Source of the DNA: Stomoxys calcitrans
Taxonomy: Eukaryota > Arthropoda > Insecta > Diptera > Muscidae
Length of the DNA: 64,000 nucleotides
Assembly (NCBI RefSeq): GCF_963082655.1
Contig: NC_081553.1
Location: forward strand, 226,661,070-226,725,069
Direction: 5' to 3'
Shown here: piece by piece, positions 31,486 to 44,399 of the stretch
Position numbering within the stretch: the first letter of the stretch is position 1
How the letters are laid out: the number at the start of each line of letters is the position of its first letter
The notes under the pieces: generated by a model
The model's database searches: none
Told to the model about the DNA's origin: nothing
Seen by the model: only the letters and a program-made list of their open reading frames with translations
Translations under genes and position numbers: made by a program

Positions 31486-31499
31486 CCGCTAGATGGCGC
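31486..31499 (+). promoter_or_regulatory. CTCF-like motif CCGCTAGATGGCGC
   Basis: Differs at one position from the classical animal CTCF core CCASYAGRKGGCRS. It lies between a SINE and a satellite of about 690 bp. Whether it is bound is unknown. Confidence 0.3.
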
Positions 31500-31540
31500 T
31501 TTGAGCGACATTAAGGTGCACGCGACAGTGTATCATAGAA

Positions 31541-33600
31541 AACTTTACAGTATTGCTTTATGCAGCACCTCTACGGAAAGGGATTTTCGTCACGAATTCA
31601 ACGGTGTCCGTAAAGTTCGCAAAACTGAGGAAGTTACAGCAGTTGCAAGCTCACGTTGTTTTTTTTTTTTGAATTTTTCCATATCAATTATGTGATTTTG
31701 AAGCAATATTCGTAAAGAAAGAAAATAGATGAGAGTATTGCTTCATCCAGCACCATTACGGAAAGAGATTTTCTTCACGCATCCAACGGTGTGCTAAGTA
31801 CTTTGAAGTTCGCAAAGCTAAGGATGTTATAGGAATTTTAAACTCTCGTTGATTTTTTTGCATTTCGAATATTGATTATGCGATTTTGAGCTTGTTTCTT
31901 GAAGGAAAAACATAGGAGTTGCACTAAAGCCATTTTTTTGCCATAATCTTCAATACTGTATACTTAACTCGAAAATTTTTTTCTCATCAAAAATTTAAAA
32001 TTTTCATAAGGGGCCTTTGCTAAAAAAATGCAAAAAAAAATAAAATGTGAAATTTCAAGTAATTCTGTTTACTTTACGAATCTTCTTCGAATTTCGAACT
32101 GCAGAATGCTTAAAATTTTTCGAAATTCGAAAAAATGAAGGAGTTACAGCGTTGTTGGTCTTGAAAACGACTTTGAATTTTTACGCCCAAAATAAATTGG
32201 TTTTTGCTGTTTTCCATAGCAACCTTTACAGTATCGCTTCATGTAGCACCTCTACGGAAATGAGTTTTTGTCACGAATCCAACGGTGTGCGAAAAATTGT
32301 GAAGTTCGCAAAACTGAGGAAGTTACAACAGTTGCAAGCTCACGTTGGTTTTTTTTTTTTAATTTTTCGATAACAACTATGCGATTTTGAAGCAATATTC
32401 GTAAAGTTTTCAAGAAAATAGAAGATCGTATTGTTTTATCCAGTACCATTACGGAAAGAGATCTTTCTCACGAATCCAACGGTGTGCTAAGTACTTTGAA
32501 GTTCGCAAAGCTAAGGATGTTACAGCAATTTTAAGCTCACGTTGATTTTTTTGCATTTTTCGAATATTGATTATGTGATTTTGAGCTTGTTCCTTGAAGG
32601 AAAAACATAGGAGTTGCACTAAAGCATTTTTTTTGCCATTATCTTCAATACTGTAAACTCAACTCGAAAATTTTTTTCTCATCAAAAATTTTAAATTTTC
32701 ATAAGGGGCCTTTGCTAAAAAAATGCAAAAAAAATAAAATGTGAAATTTCAAGTAATTCTGTTTACTTTACGAATCTTCTTCGAATTTCGAACTGCGGAA
32801 TGCTTAAAAATTTTCGAAATTCGAAAAAATTAAGGAGTTACAGCGTTGTTGGCCTTAAAAAAGCTTTGAATTTTTACACCCAAAAAAATTTGGTGTTTGC
32901 AACGTTTTTCATAGAAAACTTTACAGTATTGCTTTATGCAGCACCACTACGGAAAGAGATTTTTTTCACGAATCCAAAGGTGGATGAAAAATTTTACAGC
33001 TTGCAAAACTGATGAAGTTACAGCAGTTGCAAGCTCATGTTGGTTTTTTTAAAGTTTTCAATATCAATTAGGTGATTTTGAAGCAATATTCTAATAGTTT
33101 TCAAGAAAATAGAAGAGAGTATTGTTTCATCCAGCACCATTACGGAAAGAGATTTTCTTCACAAATCCAACAGTGTGCTCAGAATTTTGAAGTTCGCAAA
33201 GCTAAGGATGTTACAGCAATTTTAAACTCACGTTGATTTTTTTTGCATTTTTCGAATATTGATTATGCGATTTTGAGCTTGTTTCTTGAAGGAACAACAT
33301 AGGAGTTGCACTAAACCAATTTTTTGCCATAATCTTCAATACTGTAAACTTAAATCGAAAATTTTTTTCGCATCAAAAATTTAAAATTTCATAAGGGGTT
33401 AGCCTTTGGTAAAAAAAATGCAAAAAAATAAAATGTGAAATTTCAAGTAATTCTGTTTACTTTACGAATCGTCTTCGAATTTCGAATTGCGGAATGCTTA
33501 AAAATGTTCGAAATTCAAAAAAAAGAAGGAGTTGCAGCTTTTTAGGCTTTGAAAACGAAGTTTTTGCGATGTCAATACGGAAAGAGATTTTCTTCTCGAT
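31541..33600 (+). repeat. Three tandem copies of a 680-696 bp satellite
   Basis: Copies start at 31541, 32221 and 32917 with ACTTTACAGTATTGCTTTA or a close variant. Each contains two or three related sub-blocks (TACGGAAAGAGATTTTCTTCACGAATCCAACGGTG, GAAGTTCGCAAAACTGAGGAAGTTACAGC) and the stretch CATAAGGGGCCTTTGCTAAAAAAATGC. The third copy is the most worn. No ORF persists between copies. Confidence 0.85.
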
Positions 33601-33639
33601 TCCAAAGGTGTATGAAAAATGTTATAGTTCGCTAGACTA

Positions 33640-35797
33640 AGGAACTATTTCGTGGGTGGTCACTTGGCCATTAAAGTAAATATAAGATTCAAGCTCTACT
33701 TTCAGAAACATTTCATATGAGCCCCATAATGGCATGATCGGTGAATAAGTTGTATTTGACGGTGATGTGGACTTCAGGGCCTTTGTTCCGAAAATATATT
33801 CAATTTCCCTAAAATCAATAAATTTCCACCCCAAATAGCTTGCCCAAAAAGTAATTGCGGATTTTTCATATAGTCGGCGTTGACAAATTTTTTCACAGCT
33901 TGTGACTCTGTAATTGCATTCTTTCTTCTGTCAGTTATCAGCTGTTAATTTTAGCTTGCTTTAGAAAAAAAGTGTAAAAAAAGTATATTTGATTAAAGTT
34001 CATTCTAAGTTTTATTAAAAATGCATTTACTTTCTTTTAAAAAATCCGCAATTACTTTTTGGGCAACCCAATATATAATATGGAGGTATTTTGGGGTAGG
34101 ACGGCACCCCAAACACATGGCTCTATATTTTGCCGTGGCACCCGTCTCCAACAATAGAAGCTATGTTTTTTTGATCACTGTTAGAGTGCAAAAAATTTTG
34201 AACGAATCGCATTACCAATCTCCAAGATTTGGTTTTTTGAAATTAGGGTAATGAGAAGTGCTTTTTAGGGCAGACATTTCGACTCAAATATGGATATCAA
34301 ATTCGTGTAAACTCCCAAAGCCCTTTACTTTGAGCCCCATATTATCATGGTCGATAAGTATGAACCGTTTAGAGGGAGTTTAGGGGATGGGGCGGCCACC
34401 GGCACTTTGCCCTCAAAATAGAAATCAAATTCGTTCTTTACTCCCAATTACCATTGATTTGAGCTCCATATTGCTATAGTTTGTAATAAAGTTCAGTTTA
34501 AGCGGTGATTCAGGGCATACCCCGAAAATTGGATATTAAATTCGTTTTCTACTTTCAAATACCTTTCATTTGAGTCCTATATTGCCATAATGGGTCAATT
34601 AACCTATTCGACGCATTTTTAGGAGGAAAAGCGCCACCTTGACTTGAAGGCAAAATTGAATGTCACATTTTTAATATAGTCCCAAATATCTTTCATTTGA
34701 ATCCCATATAGTTTGGGGGTATTTGGTGGTGGGGCGAATTTTTTTGCCATATTTGTAATATACTGCCGGATACTTTTCGATACATCTGTTTTGAGGGCTT
34801 TTGGGGTTGGGGCGGCCCGCTGGGTACTTGGACCCAAAAATTTAAACGATATTAATTTTCTAGTCTCCAATACCTTTCATTTGTTACCCATATTGTGCCT
34901 ATCAGCCCACAATTGGTTTTTGGTGGCGTTTTTGGTGAAAGGGGGAGGGTCAGCCACCATCCGATATCTAAAAATTATATAACCTACTATGTTTCCTTTT
35001 TTTGATTCTACGAAACAATAAAACATGCCGAGTCTCAAATAGTCATGATGGGTCATATGACCAATTGGGGCGTTTTTGGGGGTGGGGTGACCGCCTACAC
35101 TTTGATCTGATTTTGTATGCCAGATTCGTAATCTACACCCGAATACCTTTCATTTAAGCCCCATATTGATATGGACGACCAATTTGTCTGCTTTTAGAAA
35201 TTTTGAGGTTAGAGCGAGTTCGTGGGTACTTGGTCCCAATTTTTAATACCGTATTCGTATTCTAATCTTCAATACCTTTCATTTGATATCAATATTGTCT
35301 TTATCGATCCACTTGTGATTTTGGGTGGTATTTTTGGGGTAACGTTGAGGGTCCGCCCCCTTCCGATATCAACAAATTATAAAGCATATTTCTTTTTCCT
35401 GACCATATTTGTAATCTACTCCCGAAAACCTTTCATTTGAGTCCCATATTGTCATGCTCATCTAATGAAGCCATTTTTGAGGGGTTTTGGAGTTGGGGCA
35501 GCCCCCCAGTTATTTGGACCCAATTTTTAATATGAAATTCGTATTCTACTCCTGAAAACCTTTAATTTGAATCCCATATTGTCTTGATCGGTGCACTTTT
35601 ATTTTTGGGTGGTACTTTTGGGATAAGGGGGAGGGTCCGCCCCCCTTCAGATATCAAAAAATTATGTAGTCTATATTTCTTTCCAGACCAACCTACACAA
35701 CCTGTGAAAATTTCAAGATAATCGCTTCAGTCGTTTTTAAGTCTATGCGGAACAAACAAACTGACAAACAAGCAAACAAACACAAATTTATTTTTAT
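33640..35797 (+). repeat. Family B array with 3' terminal module, split by a MITE
   Basis: Units with ACCTTTCATTTGAGCCCCATATTG and GGGGTTGGGGCGGCC run from 33640. They are interrupted by a mariner MITE (33838-34073) and end in the family B 3' module at 35690-35797 (GTGAAAATTTCAAGATAATC, CAAACAAACACAAATTTA). A family A head follows without a gap. Confidence 0.75.
33838..34073 (-). mobile_element. Mariner MITE, copy 2
   Basis: Right end AAAAAATCCGCAATTACTTTTTGGGCAACCCAA next to TA. The left end is slightly degraded (GCTTGCCCAAAAAGTAATTG). The interior is the reverse complement of the MITE at 8552-8782. Confidence 0.9.
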
Positions 35798-36470
35798 ACC
35801 CTCCACCATAGGATGGGGGTATACTAATTTCGTCATTTTGTTTGTAACTACTCGAAATATTCGTCTGAGACCCCATAAATAATATATATTCTTGATCGTC
35901 GTGACATTTTATGTCGATCCAGCCATGTCCGTGCGTCTGTCTGTCGAAAGCACGCTAACTTTCGAAGGAGTAATGCTAGCCGCTTGAAATTTTGCATGAA
36001 TACTTCTTATTAGTGTAGGTCGGTTGGAATTGTAAATGGGCCATATCGGTCCATGTTTTGAAATAGCTGCCACATAAACCGATCTTGGGTCTTGACTTCT
36101 TGAGCCTGTAGAGGGCGCAATTCTTATCCGATTGGAATGAAATTTTGCACGGCGTGTTTCGCTATGACTTCCAACAACTGTGCTAAGTATGGTTCAAATC
36201 GGTTCATAACCTGATATAGCTGTCATATAAACCGATCTGGTGACTTGACTTCTTGAGCTTCTGGAGGGCGCAATTCTTATTCGATTTGACTGAAATTTTG
36301 CATGAAGTATTTTATTATGACTTTCAACAACTATGCCGAATAAGGTTCAAATCGGTTCATAACCTGCTATAGCTGCCATATAAACCGGTCTGGGATCTTG
36401 ACTTCTTGAGCCTCTAGAGGTCGCATTTATTATCCGATGTGCCTGAAATCTTGTTCGAAGATCTCTCGAT
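35797..36470 (+). repeat. Family A element, three units
   Basis: Head ATACCCTCCACCATAGGATGG, then CGAAATATTCGTCTGAGACC and CCAGCCATGTCCGTGCGTC. Units follow with CTTGAGCCTGTAGAGGGCGC and GAAATTTTGCACGGCGTG. The right end merges into a family B fragment at 36480-36800. Confidence 0.8.
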
Positions 36471-36929
36471 CTAATCTCAAATACGATATTCTCGATCTAA
36501 TCTCAAATACCTTTCATTTAAGCTCCAAATTGTCATTATTGGTTTATATTTCCATTTTGCGGGTTTTGGAGGTGGCGCGGCCCCTCTTGATATCCCATCT
36601 TAAATAAGGATATCAAATTTCTGTTTTTGAGTTACTATAAACAAAGTTTCGCTTAAATTGCACCACCAATTTCCGAGATCGGACGTTTTTGAAAATAGGG
36701 CAAGGGGAGGGTCCGCCCATTAAAGTTTGGATGTTAGATCTACTTCATTCTCTTGGTTTTGGTGAACCTTTTGCCCCGAAAGTGGATATCAGATTCATAC
36801 CCTAATCCCAAAAACCACATTTAAGCTACATTTAAGCTATAGTGGGTATATATGTATGGTTTAGGGGGAGTTTCAGAGGTGAGACGTCCCTGAAACACTT
36901 TGCGTTTGCAATGCTAAGAAGGAAAAAAA

Positions 36930-38110
36930 GAGCTAGACCCATCGATAAGTATACGGATCGCCTTGGAATCACTTCCTGATTCGATTTAGCTATGTCTGTC
37001 TGTCCATGTATTCTTGTAATCAAGGTACAGGTCTCATTTGTTGTCCGATTTTCCCAAAATTTTGCGTAAGTCTTTTTTTGGTCCAAGGACGAACGCTATT
37101 GATTTCGACAAAAAATCGGTCCAGATTTAGATATAGTTCCTATATATATCTTTCATCCGATGTGCCCTTTTAAAGCTGTAGATGCCACAATTTTGGTCCG
37201 ATCTTTACCAAATTTGGCATGATATGTTTCGTGTGACGTGTTAATACGTGTGCAAAATATCATCTAAATCGGTTCAGATTTAGATATAGCTCCCAAATAT
37301 ATATTTTTTACGGTGTGCCCTTTTAAAGCTGTAGAAGCCACAATTTTGGTCCGATCTTTACCAAATTTAGCATGATAAGTTTCGTGTGACGTCTTAATAT
37401 TTTCATCCAAATCGGTTCAGATTTAGATATATCTCCCATATATAACTTTCATCCGATTTGACCTATTAAGGATGTAGAAGGCACAATTTTGGTACGATCT
37501 TTACCAAATTTGGCACGAAGTGCGTTTTTCGACGTCCTAGTATATGTGCAAAATTTCATCAGAATCGGATCAGATTTATATATAGCTCCCATATATATCT
37601 TTCATCCGATTTGGCCTTTTAAAGCTGTAGTAGCCACAATTTTGGTCCCATCCTTACAAAATTTTGCAGATGTTGTATTTGACGTCGTACTACATGCAAA
37701 AAATTTCATCAAAATCGAATCAGATTTAGATAAAACTCCCATATATATCTTTTATGCGTTTCGACTTTTAAGGCTGTAGTAGCTACAATTTTGGTCCGAT
37801 TTCCAAAAAATTTTTCATTAGATGTTTTAATTGACATCCTAATACGTGTGCAAAATTTCATCAAAACCGAATCACATTTAGATAAAACTCCCATATATAT
37901 CTTTTATGCGTTTCGACTTCTAAGGCTGTAGAAACCACAATTTTTGTATCATCGTAAGAAAATCGTTGAAGTTTCTATTCGATATTTCAATAGCTATGCA
38001 AAATTAAAGTCTGATTAGATTTGAATATAAGTGCTATATATTAAATGTATTACGTAGACTCGGTGGTGTAGGGTATTATATAGTCGGCTCCGCTCGGCTT
38101 TTGGCTTTCC
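36930..38110 (+). repeat. Family A subtype C element with CGGC hairpin tail
   Basis: The head resembles AGCTATGTCTGTCTGTCCATG. Five to six units of about 150 bp follow (CCCATATATATCTTTCATCCG, GCTGTAGAAGCCACAATTTTGGTCCG, TGCAAAATTTCATCA). The tail is GGTGTAGGGTATTATATAGTCGGCTCCGCTCGGC then TTTCCTTACTGG. The tail type differs from other family A elements but is equally hairpin-forming. Confidence 0.75.
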
Positions 38111-38156
38111 TTACTGGTTATATAATAAGAAGATAACGAAACAATTACATTTTGTT

Positions 38157-38252
38157 TTCCAAAGCTATTTTATTGGCTTCATATAAACCAATGCCTATTT
38201 GGCGTAAAAATAAGTTTCACTAAAGATAGGAAGATGACGTCGACATTTTATC
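38157..38252 (+). repeat. Right member of the direct repeat pair
   Basis: About 85% identical to 29466-29562 by eye. 38260-39395 beyond it contains AT-rich sequence. A 64-codon frame at 38695-38889 has no recognisable motif. Confidence 0.8.
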
Positions 38253-39399
38253 GAAATATAATTCTTTTTCAAGTTTTTTTTTTAATGTTGCTTCTCATTT
38301 TGCTCACCGTAGAAAATTTCAAACTTATGCCTCAATATTTATGTTGCTGTTGTGACGTCAATTTGGACATTGTTTTTCAATCAACAAACTCGTGCGCCAC
38401 GTTCATATATATTTTTAGATTTTATTTGAAATTTTAATTCAAAGCTAATTTGTATTTCATAATATTCAATCTGGCGGGAGGTGTTTACAATTCATTGCTG
38501 AAGATTTCATTTCCAGAAGTAATTGTGTGGAGCATTCATGTGATGATGATTAATGCAGACATGATGATGACCTAACTGGAGAGAATAGCCACTTTCGTGG
38601 TTTGCCTTAAAAATATTCGTCATTGTTTTGTTGCAATTAAAAAAGATGACATCAACATGTCATATTTGCGATTCTCACAGATGACGCTTTCACCATGAAT
38701 TCTCTGTGGGAAAAAGTGTTATTGACCGACACATTTTTCAATGCAATGAAAAAGGTGACGAAACGCAAATATGTTAATGTTTTTTTGAAGGAAAAAAATC
38801 TTAAATATGAGTTAAATACAGGATTCACTAATAGAAGGTTAGGTCACATGCGAATACATAAAGTGGATAGGCCCCATGAACATCATTAAGGATGTCAAAT
38901 CTGCCGATTGAAACTGCCATCATATGGGAGAAAACGTAAACAAAGTATGAATGTAAAAAGACAACAAGTTGACATCCTTAATGCCAAGTATTGCCAAAAA
39001 TTAAAAAAAGTATATGTCGGCTGATCGCTTGGCGTACCCTTATTCAGTGAATCCTGAGTAAAATATAAGGTTTTAATAGTCTTTTTCACATACAAATTAG
39101 TTTCCTATATTTTTACCAGCTAAATGCTGATTATATCGTTCTTGAGGAATTTAACATCATTATCGAGTTAATTTCAATCAACACCTATAAGCCAAATACC
39201 ATTTTGCTCAGCTCGATTTTTGCTAGGTGTTCCATTAATCTTATTTACTCAACACTTTTGATTTCGGAATGATTTTGTTCTATAGCTTCTTTCCGCTAAA
39301 TGATATTTATTTTGAGGAGATTAAAATGTATGCAGTGCTGATTGAACGAATAGAAAAGATTGGCAATAAATTGAAACTTTTGCTTCATGAACAAAAAAA

Positions 39400-39880
39400 A
39401 TAATTAAAAGCGTGCTAAGTTCGGCCAGCCGAATCTTGGGAAACCACCACCATGGATTCTGCTAAAATATGGGAGCCCATCTGGTTATACACCGAATTGG
39501 CAGTCATAACAGAACACTGTGTGCAAAATTTCAGCTAAATCGGACAACAATTGCGGCTTGTAAGGGCTCAAGAAGTCAAATAGGGATATCGGTTTAAATG
39601 GGAGCTATATCAGGTTCTTAACCAATGTGGACCGTACTAGGCACAGTTGTTGAAAGTCATAACAAAACACTATGCAATTTTAGCCAAATCGGATGAAAAT
39701 TGAGGCTTTGATGGGCTCAAGAAGTCAAATTGGGAGATCGGTTTATATGGAAGCTATATCCAAATCTGAACCGAAATGACCCATTTGCAATTCCCAAATG
39801 TATAAATTTTTTCCTTTATGATGACATTTTCATTGTCGCACTGCGGCACGTTGTTGAGACTTAGCTATAAACAAAGGTCC
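39400..39880 (-). repeat. Family A element, minus orientation
   Basis: Tail AAGCGTGCTAAGTTCGGCC, then two or three units (GGGCTCAAGAAGTCAAAT, GGTTTATATGGAAGCTATATC). A family B fragment follows at 39885-40000. Confidence 0.7.
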
Positions 39881-39999
39881 CTTTTACTCTACTCCCAAAT
39901 GCCTTTCTTTTGAGTCCTATCTTAACACTTTGGTAAATATTTCCTGTTTACGGGGTATTTCGGGAGTGGGATGGCCACCCAGACACTTGGCAAAATGCA

Positions 40000-40327
40000 A
40001 ATTGGCCCATGAACATTCCATTAAGGAACAGGGGCAAACTTTTCACATATCAATGAGTGCTGTCCGTTTCAAGTTTTTTTAAGCTCAATGATAAGGGGCC
40101 TCCTTTTTATAGCCGAGCCCAAACGGCGTGCCTCAGTGTAACACCTCTTTGTGGAGAAGTTTTTACATGGCTGCCATACCAAATGGTACAGTACCTCCAA
40201 AATGTCGCAAAAATTAGGAGGGGATAACAGCCGCTGAAAATTTTTATGATGTTTTCGCCAGGATTCGAACTCAGGCGTTCAGCGTCATAGGCGGACATGC
40301 AAACCTCTGCGCTACGGTGGCCTCCGT
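40000..40327 (-). mobile_element. tRNA-type SINE, copy 2 (near full length)
   Basis: Minus strand: GGCCACCGTAGCGCAGAGG head with A-box GTAGCGCAGAGG, then B-box GTTCGAATCC, the shared SINE body, and end CTTAATGGAATGTTCATGGG. It is flanked by family B sequence on both sides. A 63-codon frame inside is incidental. Confidence 0.85.
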
Positions 40328-40329
40328 AT

Positions 40330-41790
40330 ATTTACTTTAAGGACCCAGACACTTGGCTCTTAAAGAAAATATAAACTATTTACATTTATATGAACACATT
40401 TTATATGAGCCCCATATTGACATGATCGGTTACTAAGTTCTGTTTGAGGGTGCGATGTACACTAGGGTTTTTGTCCCGAAATTGAGTAATAATTTTCCGA
40501 AAATTATTGTCATAATGGGTCATTTAACCTATTTGACGTATTTTTAGGAGGAAAAGCGCCACCTTAACTTAAACGGTAATCCCCTCTCATTACTTGGATC
40601 TAATTTTTTTTGTGCCATATTTGTAATGTGCTGCTAAATACTTTTCATTTGGGTCCCATATTGGAATGAACTTCGAGTATATCTGTTTATAGGAGTTTTG
40701 GGTACTTGGACCCAAATTTCAATACTATATCCATTTACTAGTCTCCAATACGTTTCATTTGATACCCTTACTGTGCCCGTTGGACCATTTTTGGTTAAGG
40801 GAGGCGTTTTTGGGGTAAGGGGACGGGTTCGGCCCCATGCGATATCTTTAAAATTATATAGCCTATGTTTCCCTCCATACAAACCTACACAATCTATGAA
40901 AATTTTATGAAATTCGGTTCAGCTTGGACCCCTATACTTCGATTTTGTACGCCAGATACGAAATCTTATCTCGAATACCTTTCATTTGAGCCCCATATTG
41001 GCATGAACCTCCAATATGACTATTTGGGGGAATTTGGGGTTGGAGCGGCCCTATGGGTACTTAGACTCAAATTTTAATACCATATTCGTATTCTACTCTC
41101 CAATACCTTTCATTTTATACCTCTATTGTTTCGATCGGTCCACTTTTGCTTTTGGGTGGTGTTTTTGGCGTAAGGGGAGTGTCCGTCCCCATTCCGATAT
41201 CGAAAAATTTTATAGCCTATGTGACCTCCTATACTTCGACATGAATTTGCATGCCAGCTTCGTTATCTACTCCCGCATACTTTTTATTTGATACCCATAT
41301 TGTCCTTATCGGTCCACTTTTGATTTTTGGTGGTGTTTTTGGGGTAACGGGGGAGGGTTCGCCCTCTTCCGATGTCATTAAATTATAAAGCCTATTCCTT
41401 CTTCCTGACCATATTCGTAATCTCCTCCCGAATATCTTTTATTTTAGACCCATATTGTCATGATCGTCAAATAAACCTATTTTATGGGGTTTTGGGACTG
41501 AGGCGGCCCCCAGTTACTTGGAGCCAATTTTTATTATGAAATTTGTAGTCCACTCTTGAATACCTTTCATTTGAATCCCATATTGCACCGATCGGTCCAC
41601 TTTTATTTTTGGGTAGTACTTTTGGGGTAAGGTCCGCCCGCCTCCCGATATGAAAAAAATTATATAGCCTATGTTTCCTTCCATACCAACCTACACAATC
41701 TGTGAAAATTTCAAGGTAATCGGTTCAGTCGGTTTTAAGCCTATATGGAACAAACTGACAAACAAACACAAATTAATTTTTATATATAAG
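40330..41790 (+). repeat. Family B array with 3' terminal module
   Basis: About ten units (TACCTTTCATTTGAGCCCCATATTG, GGGGTAAGGGGGAGGGTCCGCC) finish in GTGAAAATTTCAAGGTAATC and a TTTTTATATATAAG end at about 41790. Confidence 0.75.
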
Positions 41791-41849
41791 AATATTTCTT
41801 CTTGTTGTAAAATTCATTTTACAACAAGCTTTGAAGAAAAATATAGAAA

Positions 41850-42038
41850 TTATATGTCTCTTATATTTCTATCCTCTTGTACATGCAAGTGTTGAATTTT
41901 TTTCTCAATGCATTCTATAACATCTGGATATGATAAACAGATGTTGAATTTCTGTTTGCCCACATGGATATTTCTGCACCTCAAGTCGTTAATGCCACCA
42001 CAGGGGTTGAGTGGTAAGTACCAATAGTCCAAGTTAGT
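41850..42038 (-). CDS. Candidate terminal exon of an unidentified gene
   Basis: The minus strand is open for 62 codons plus stop after an acceptor-like TTATTATTGTAG (complement of 42039-42050). The peptide starts TNLDYWYLPLNPCGGINDLR and has four cysteines (NPCGG, LRC, NIC, IEC) in a spaced pattern, with balanced composition unlike the surrounding AT-rich sequence. It ends DRNIRDI before TAA. No start codon or upstream exon could be found before 42.7 kb. It may be the last exon of a small secreted or extracellular protein, or a stranded pseudogene exon. I do not recognise the family. Confidence 0.35.
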   Translation of the reverse strand, partial: TNLDYWYLPLNPCGGINDLRCRNIHVGKQKFNICLSYPDVIECIEKKIQHLHVQEDRNIRDI

Positions 42039-43064
42039 CTACAATAATAACCATCAATAAAAACTATTGAGATTTCATTCACCTCACTGCAAATTGTTTT
42101 ATAATTGGTTTGCTCTCATTTTTCTCTGAGCACAAACACTCACAATGCGTTACCAGTGTTTGCTTTAACAACACTGAATTCAATGATTTCAGGTTACAAA
42201 CACAATGCGAACACCACTTTAATTAATAACAAATTGTTTGTTGTTTCTTTTTTTTTGGTGTTACTGTTAGCTTTGTTCCTGATTAATAACAATTAATTTG
42301 ACACAGTTTCTACTTGTATTGGCATTTAATGGACAAGGTGATGAGAAATGTAATGCATTAATGAATGAAGAACGCGTTGGGGGTTAAACATTGCCAGCAA
42401 TTATTTGATATTTAATGAAAGTTTTTTGTGCTTGTTAGCTGTGAAGAAAAAAAAGTTAAATGTCACACAATGTCTTCTCATCGGCAAAAATATGTAAGTA
42501 ACAAAACTATAATTTACAGCAAAAGTATTGTAATAAATTCGACTTAACTTAAAGAAAAAAATAGTTGCATTTCCATCTCTGTAAATTGAGGTGAACTCGA
42601 TAAAAGGCTTCACCTTAAATGCTGTATAAAATCATAACGGTTTGCATTATAAGAGTTGCCAACACTAACGAAATGCTGTTTGTTATTGTTGGTTACCTAT
42701 CAATGATGACTAACCTTCTCAACGCACTTCCACATACTTCATCTTTGAGTAATATATAAAATTAATTTCCGTTTTCAAATATGAGTGGTATGCAATTTAT
42801 TAGCCTTTCAGTAGTGTGTGATAATATTGCAACTTGTCTATTTGCTTAGGCGGACAGGTGTAAAACCGTTGCACAGTGTTCTAAAAACGAAGAGTATTCG
42901 TTCTATATCCATGTGTATGTATGTATAAGTGTTTCCGCCTATAACGCTGAAATGGGCGGTAATAACCAAAATGTTTATGTGTGCCTACAAAATGTTAAAA
43001 GATCTTATGGAAACTTTCGATTTTTAGTTAAGAAGATATAACCGATCAAAGATGACCTTTTTAT

Positions 43065-44130
43065 ACCCACCACCGAAGGATGGAGGAATACTCATTTTGT
43101 CATTCCGTTTGCAACACATAGAAATATTCATTTCCGACCCTATAAAGTATATATATTCTTGATCAGCGTAAAAATCTAAGACGATCTAGACATGTCTGTC
43201 CGTCTGTCTGTTGAAATCACGCTACAGTCTTCAAAAATGAAGATATTGAGCTGAAACTTTGCACAGATTCTTGTTTTGTCCATAAGCAGGTTAAGTTCGA
43301 AAATGGGCTATATCGGACTATATCTTGATATAGCCTCCATATAGACCGATCCTCCGATTTAGGATCTTAGGCCCATAAAAGCCACATTTATTATCCGATA
43401 TTGCTGAAATTTGGGACAGTGAGTTGCGTTAGACCTTTCGACATTCTTCGTCAATTTGGACCAGATCGGTTCAGATTTGGATATAGATGCCATATAGACC
43501 GATCCTCCGATTTAGAATCTTAGGGCCATAAAAGCCACATTTATTATCCGATTTTGCTGAAATTTGGGACGGTGAGTTGTGTTAGACCCCTGGACATTCC
43601 TCTTCAATTTGGCCCAGATCGGTCCAGATTTGGATATAGCTGCCATATAGACCGATCCTCCGATTTATGGTCTTAGGCCCATAAAAGCCACATTTATTAT
43701 CCGATATTGCTGAAATTTGGGACCGTGAGTTGCGTTAGACCCCTCGACATTCTTTGTCAATTTGGACCAAATCGGTTCAGATTTGGATATAGCTGCCATA
43801 TAGACCGACCCTTTGATTTAGGGTCTTAGGCCCATAAAAGGCGCATTTATTGGCCGATGTCTCCGAAATTTGGGACAGTGAGTTAAGTTAAAGCCCAGCC
43901 CAGGTCCAGATTTGAATATAGCTGCCATGTAGACCGATATCTCGATTTAAAGTCTTCGCCCCATAAAAGGCGCATTTATAATCTGATGTCACTGAAATCT
44001 GACACGGTGACTTATGTTAGGCTCTTCGACGTCCGTGTCGTATATAAATCAGAAATGTGGTTTACATATATACCCGAGGTGGTGGGTATCCAAATTCGGC
44101 CCGGCGGAACTTAACGCCTTTTTACTTGTT
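43065..44130 (+). repeat. Family A element, complete with head and tail
   Basis: Head TATACCCACCACCGAAGGATGG then CCTATAAAGTATATATATTC and TGTCTGTCCGTC. Five units of about 155 bp follow. The tail is TATACCCGAGGTGGTGGGTA then TTCGGCCCGGCGGAACTTAA and TTTTTACTTG. Confidence 0.85.
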
Positions 44131-44399
44131 TCGATTTTCAAACAAAAATAAGCGATCCGACCTGAATGCATCCTATAAGATACATTGCACCTATAGAGGG
44201 CCCAATTTCAATTCAAAAAATTTCACAAAGATTTCTCTAATGACTTCAACTGACTTTTTTAAAGTTGGTTTTATTCGGTATGTGCATTGATTATTGCTTT
44301 TATATAAATCGATCTCCTGATTTGAGTTCTCATTTTCGTTTGAAATATATGTGATGGGAAATTAACGATAGTGCCGATATTTATCGATAGTTTGCCAGC

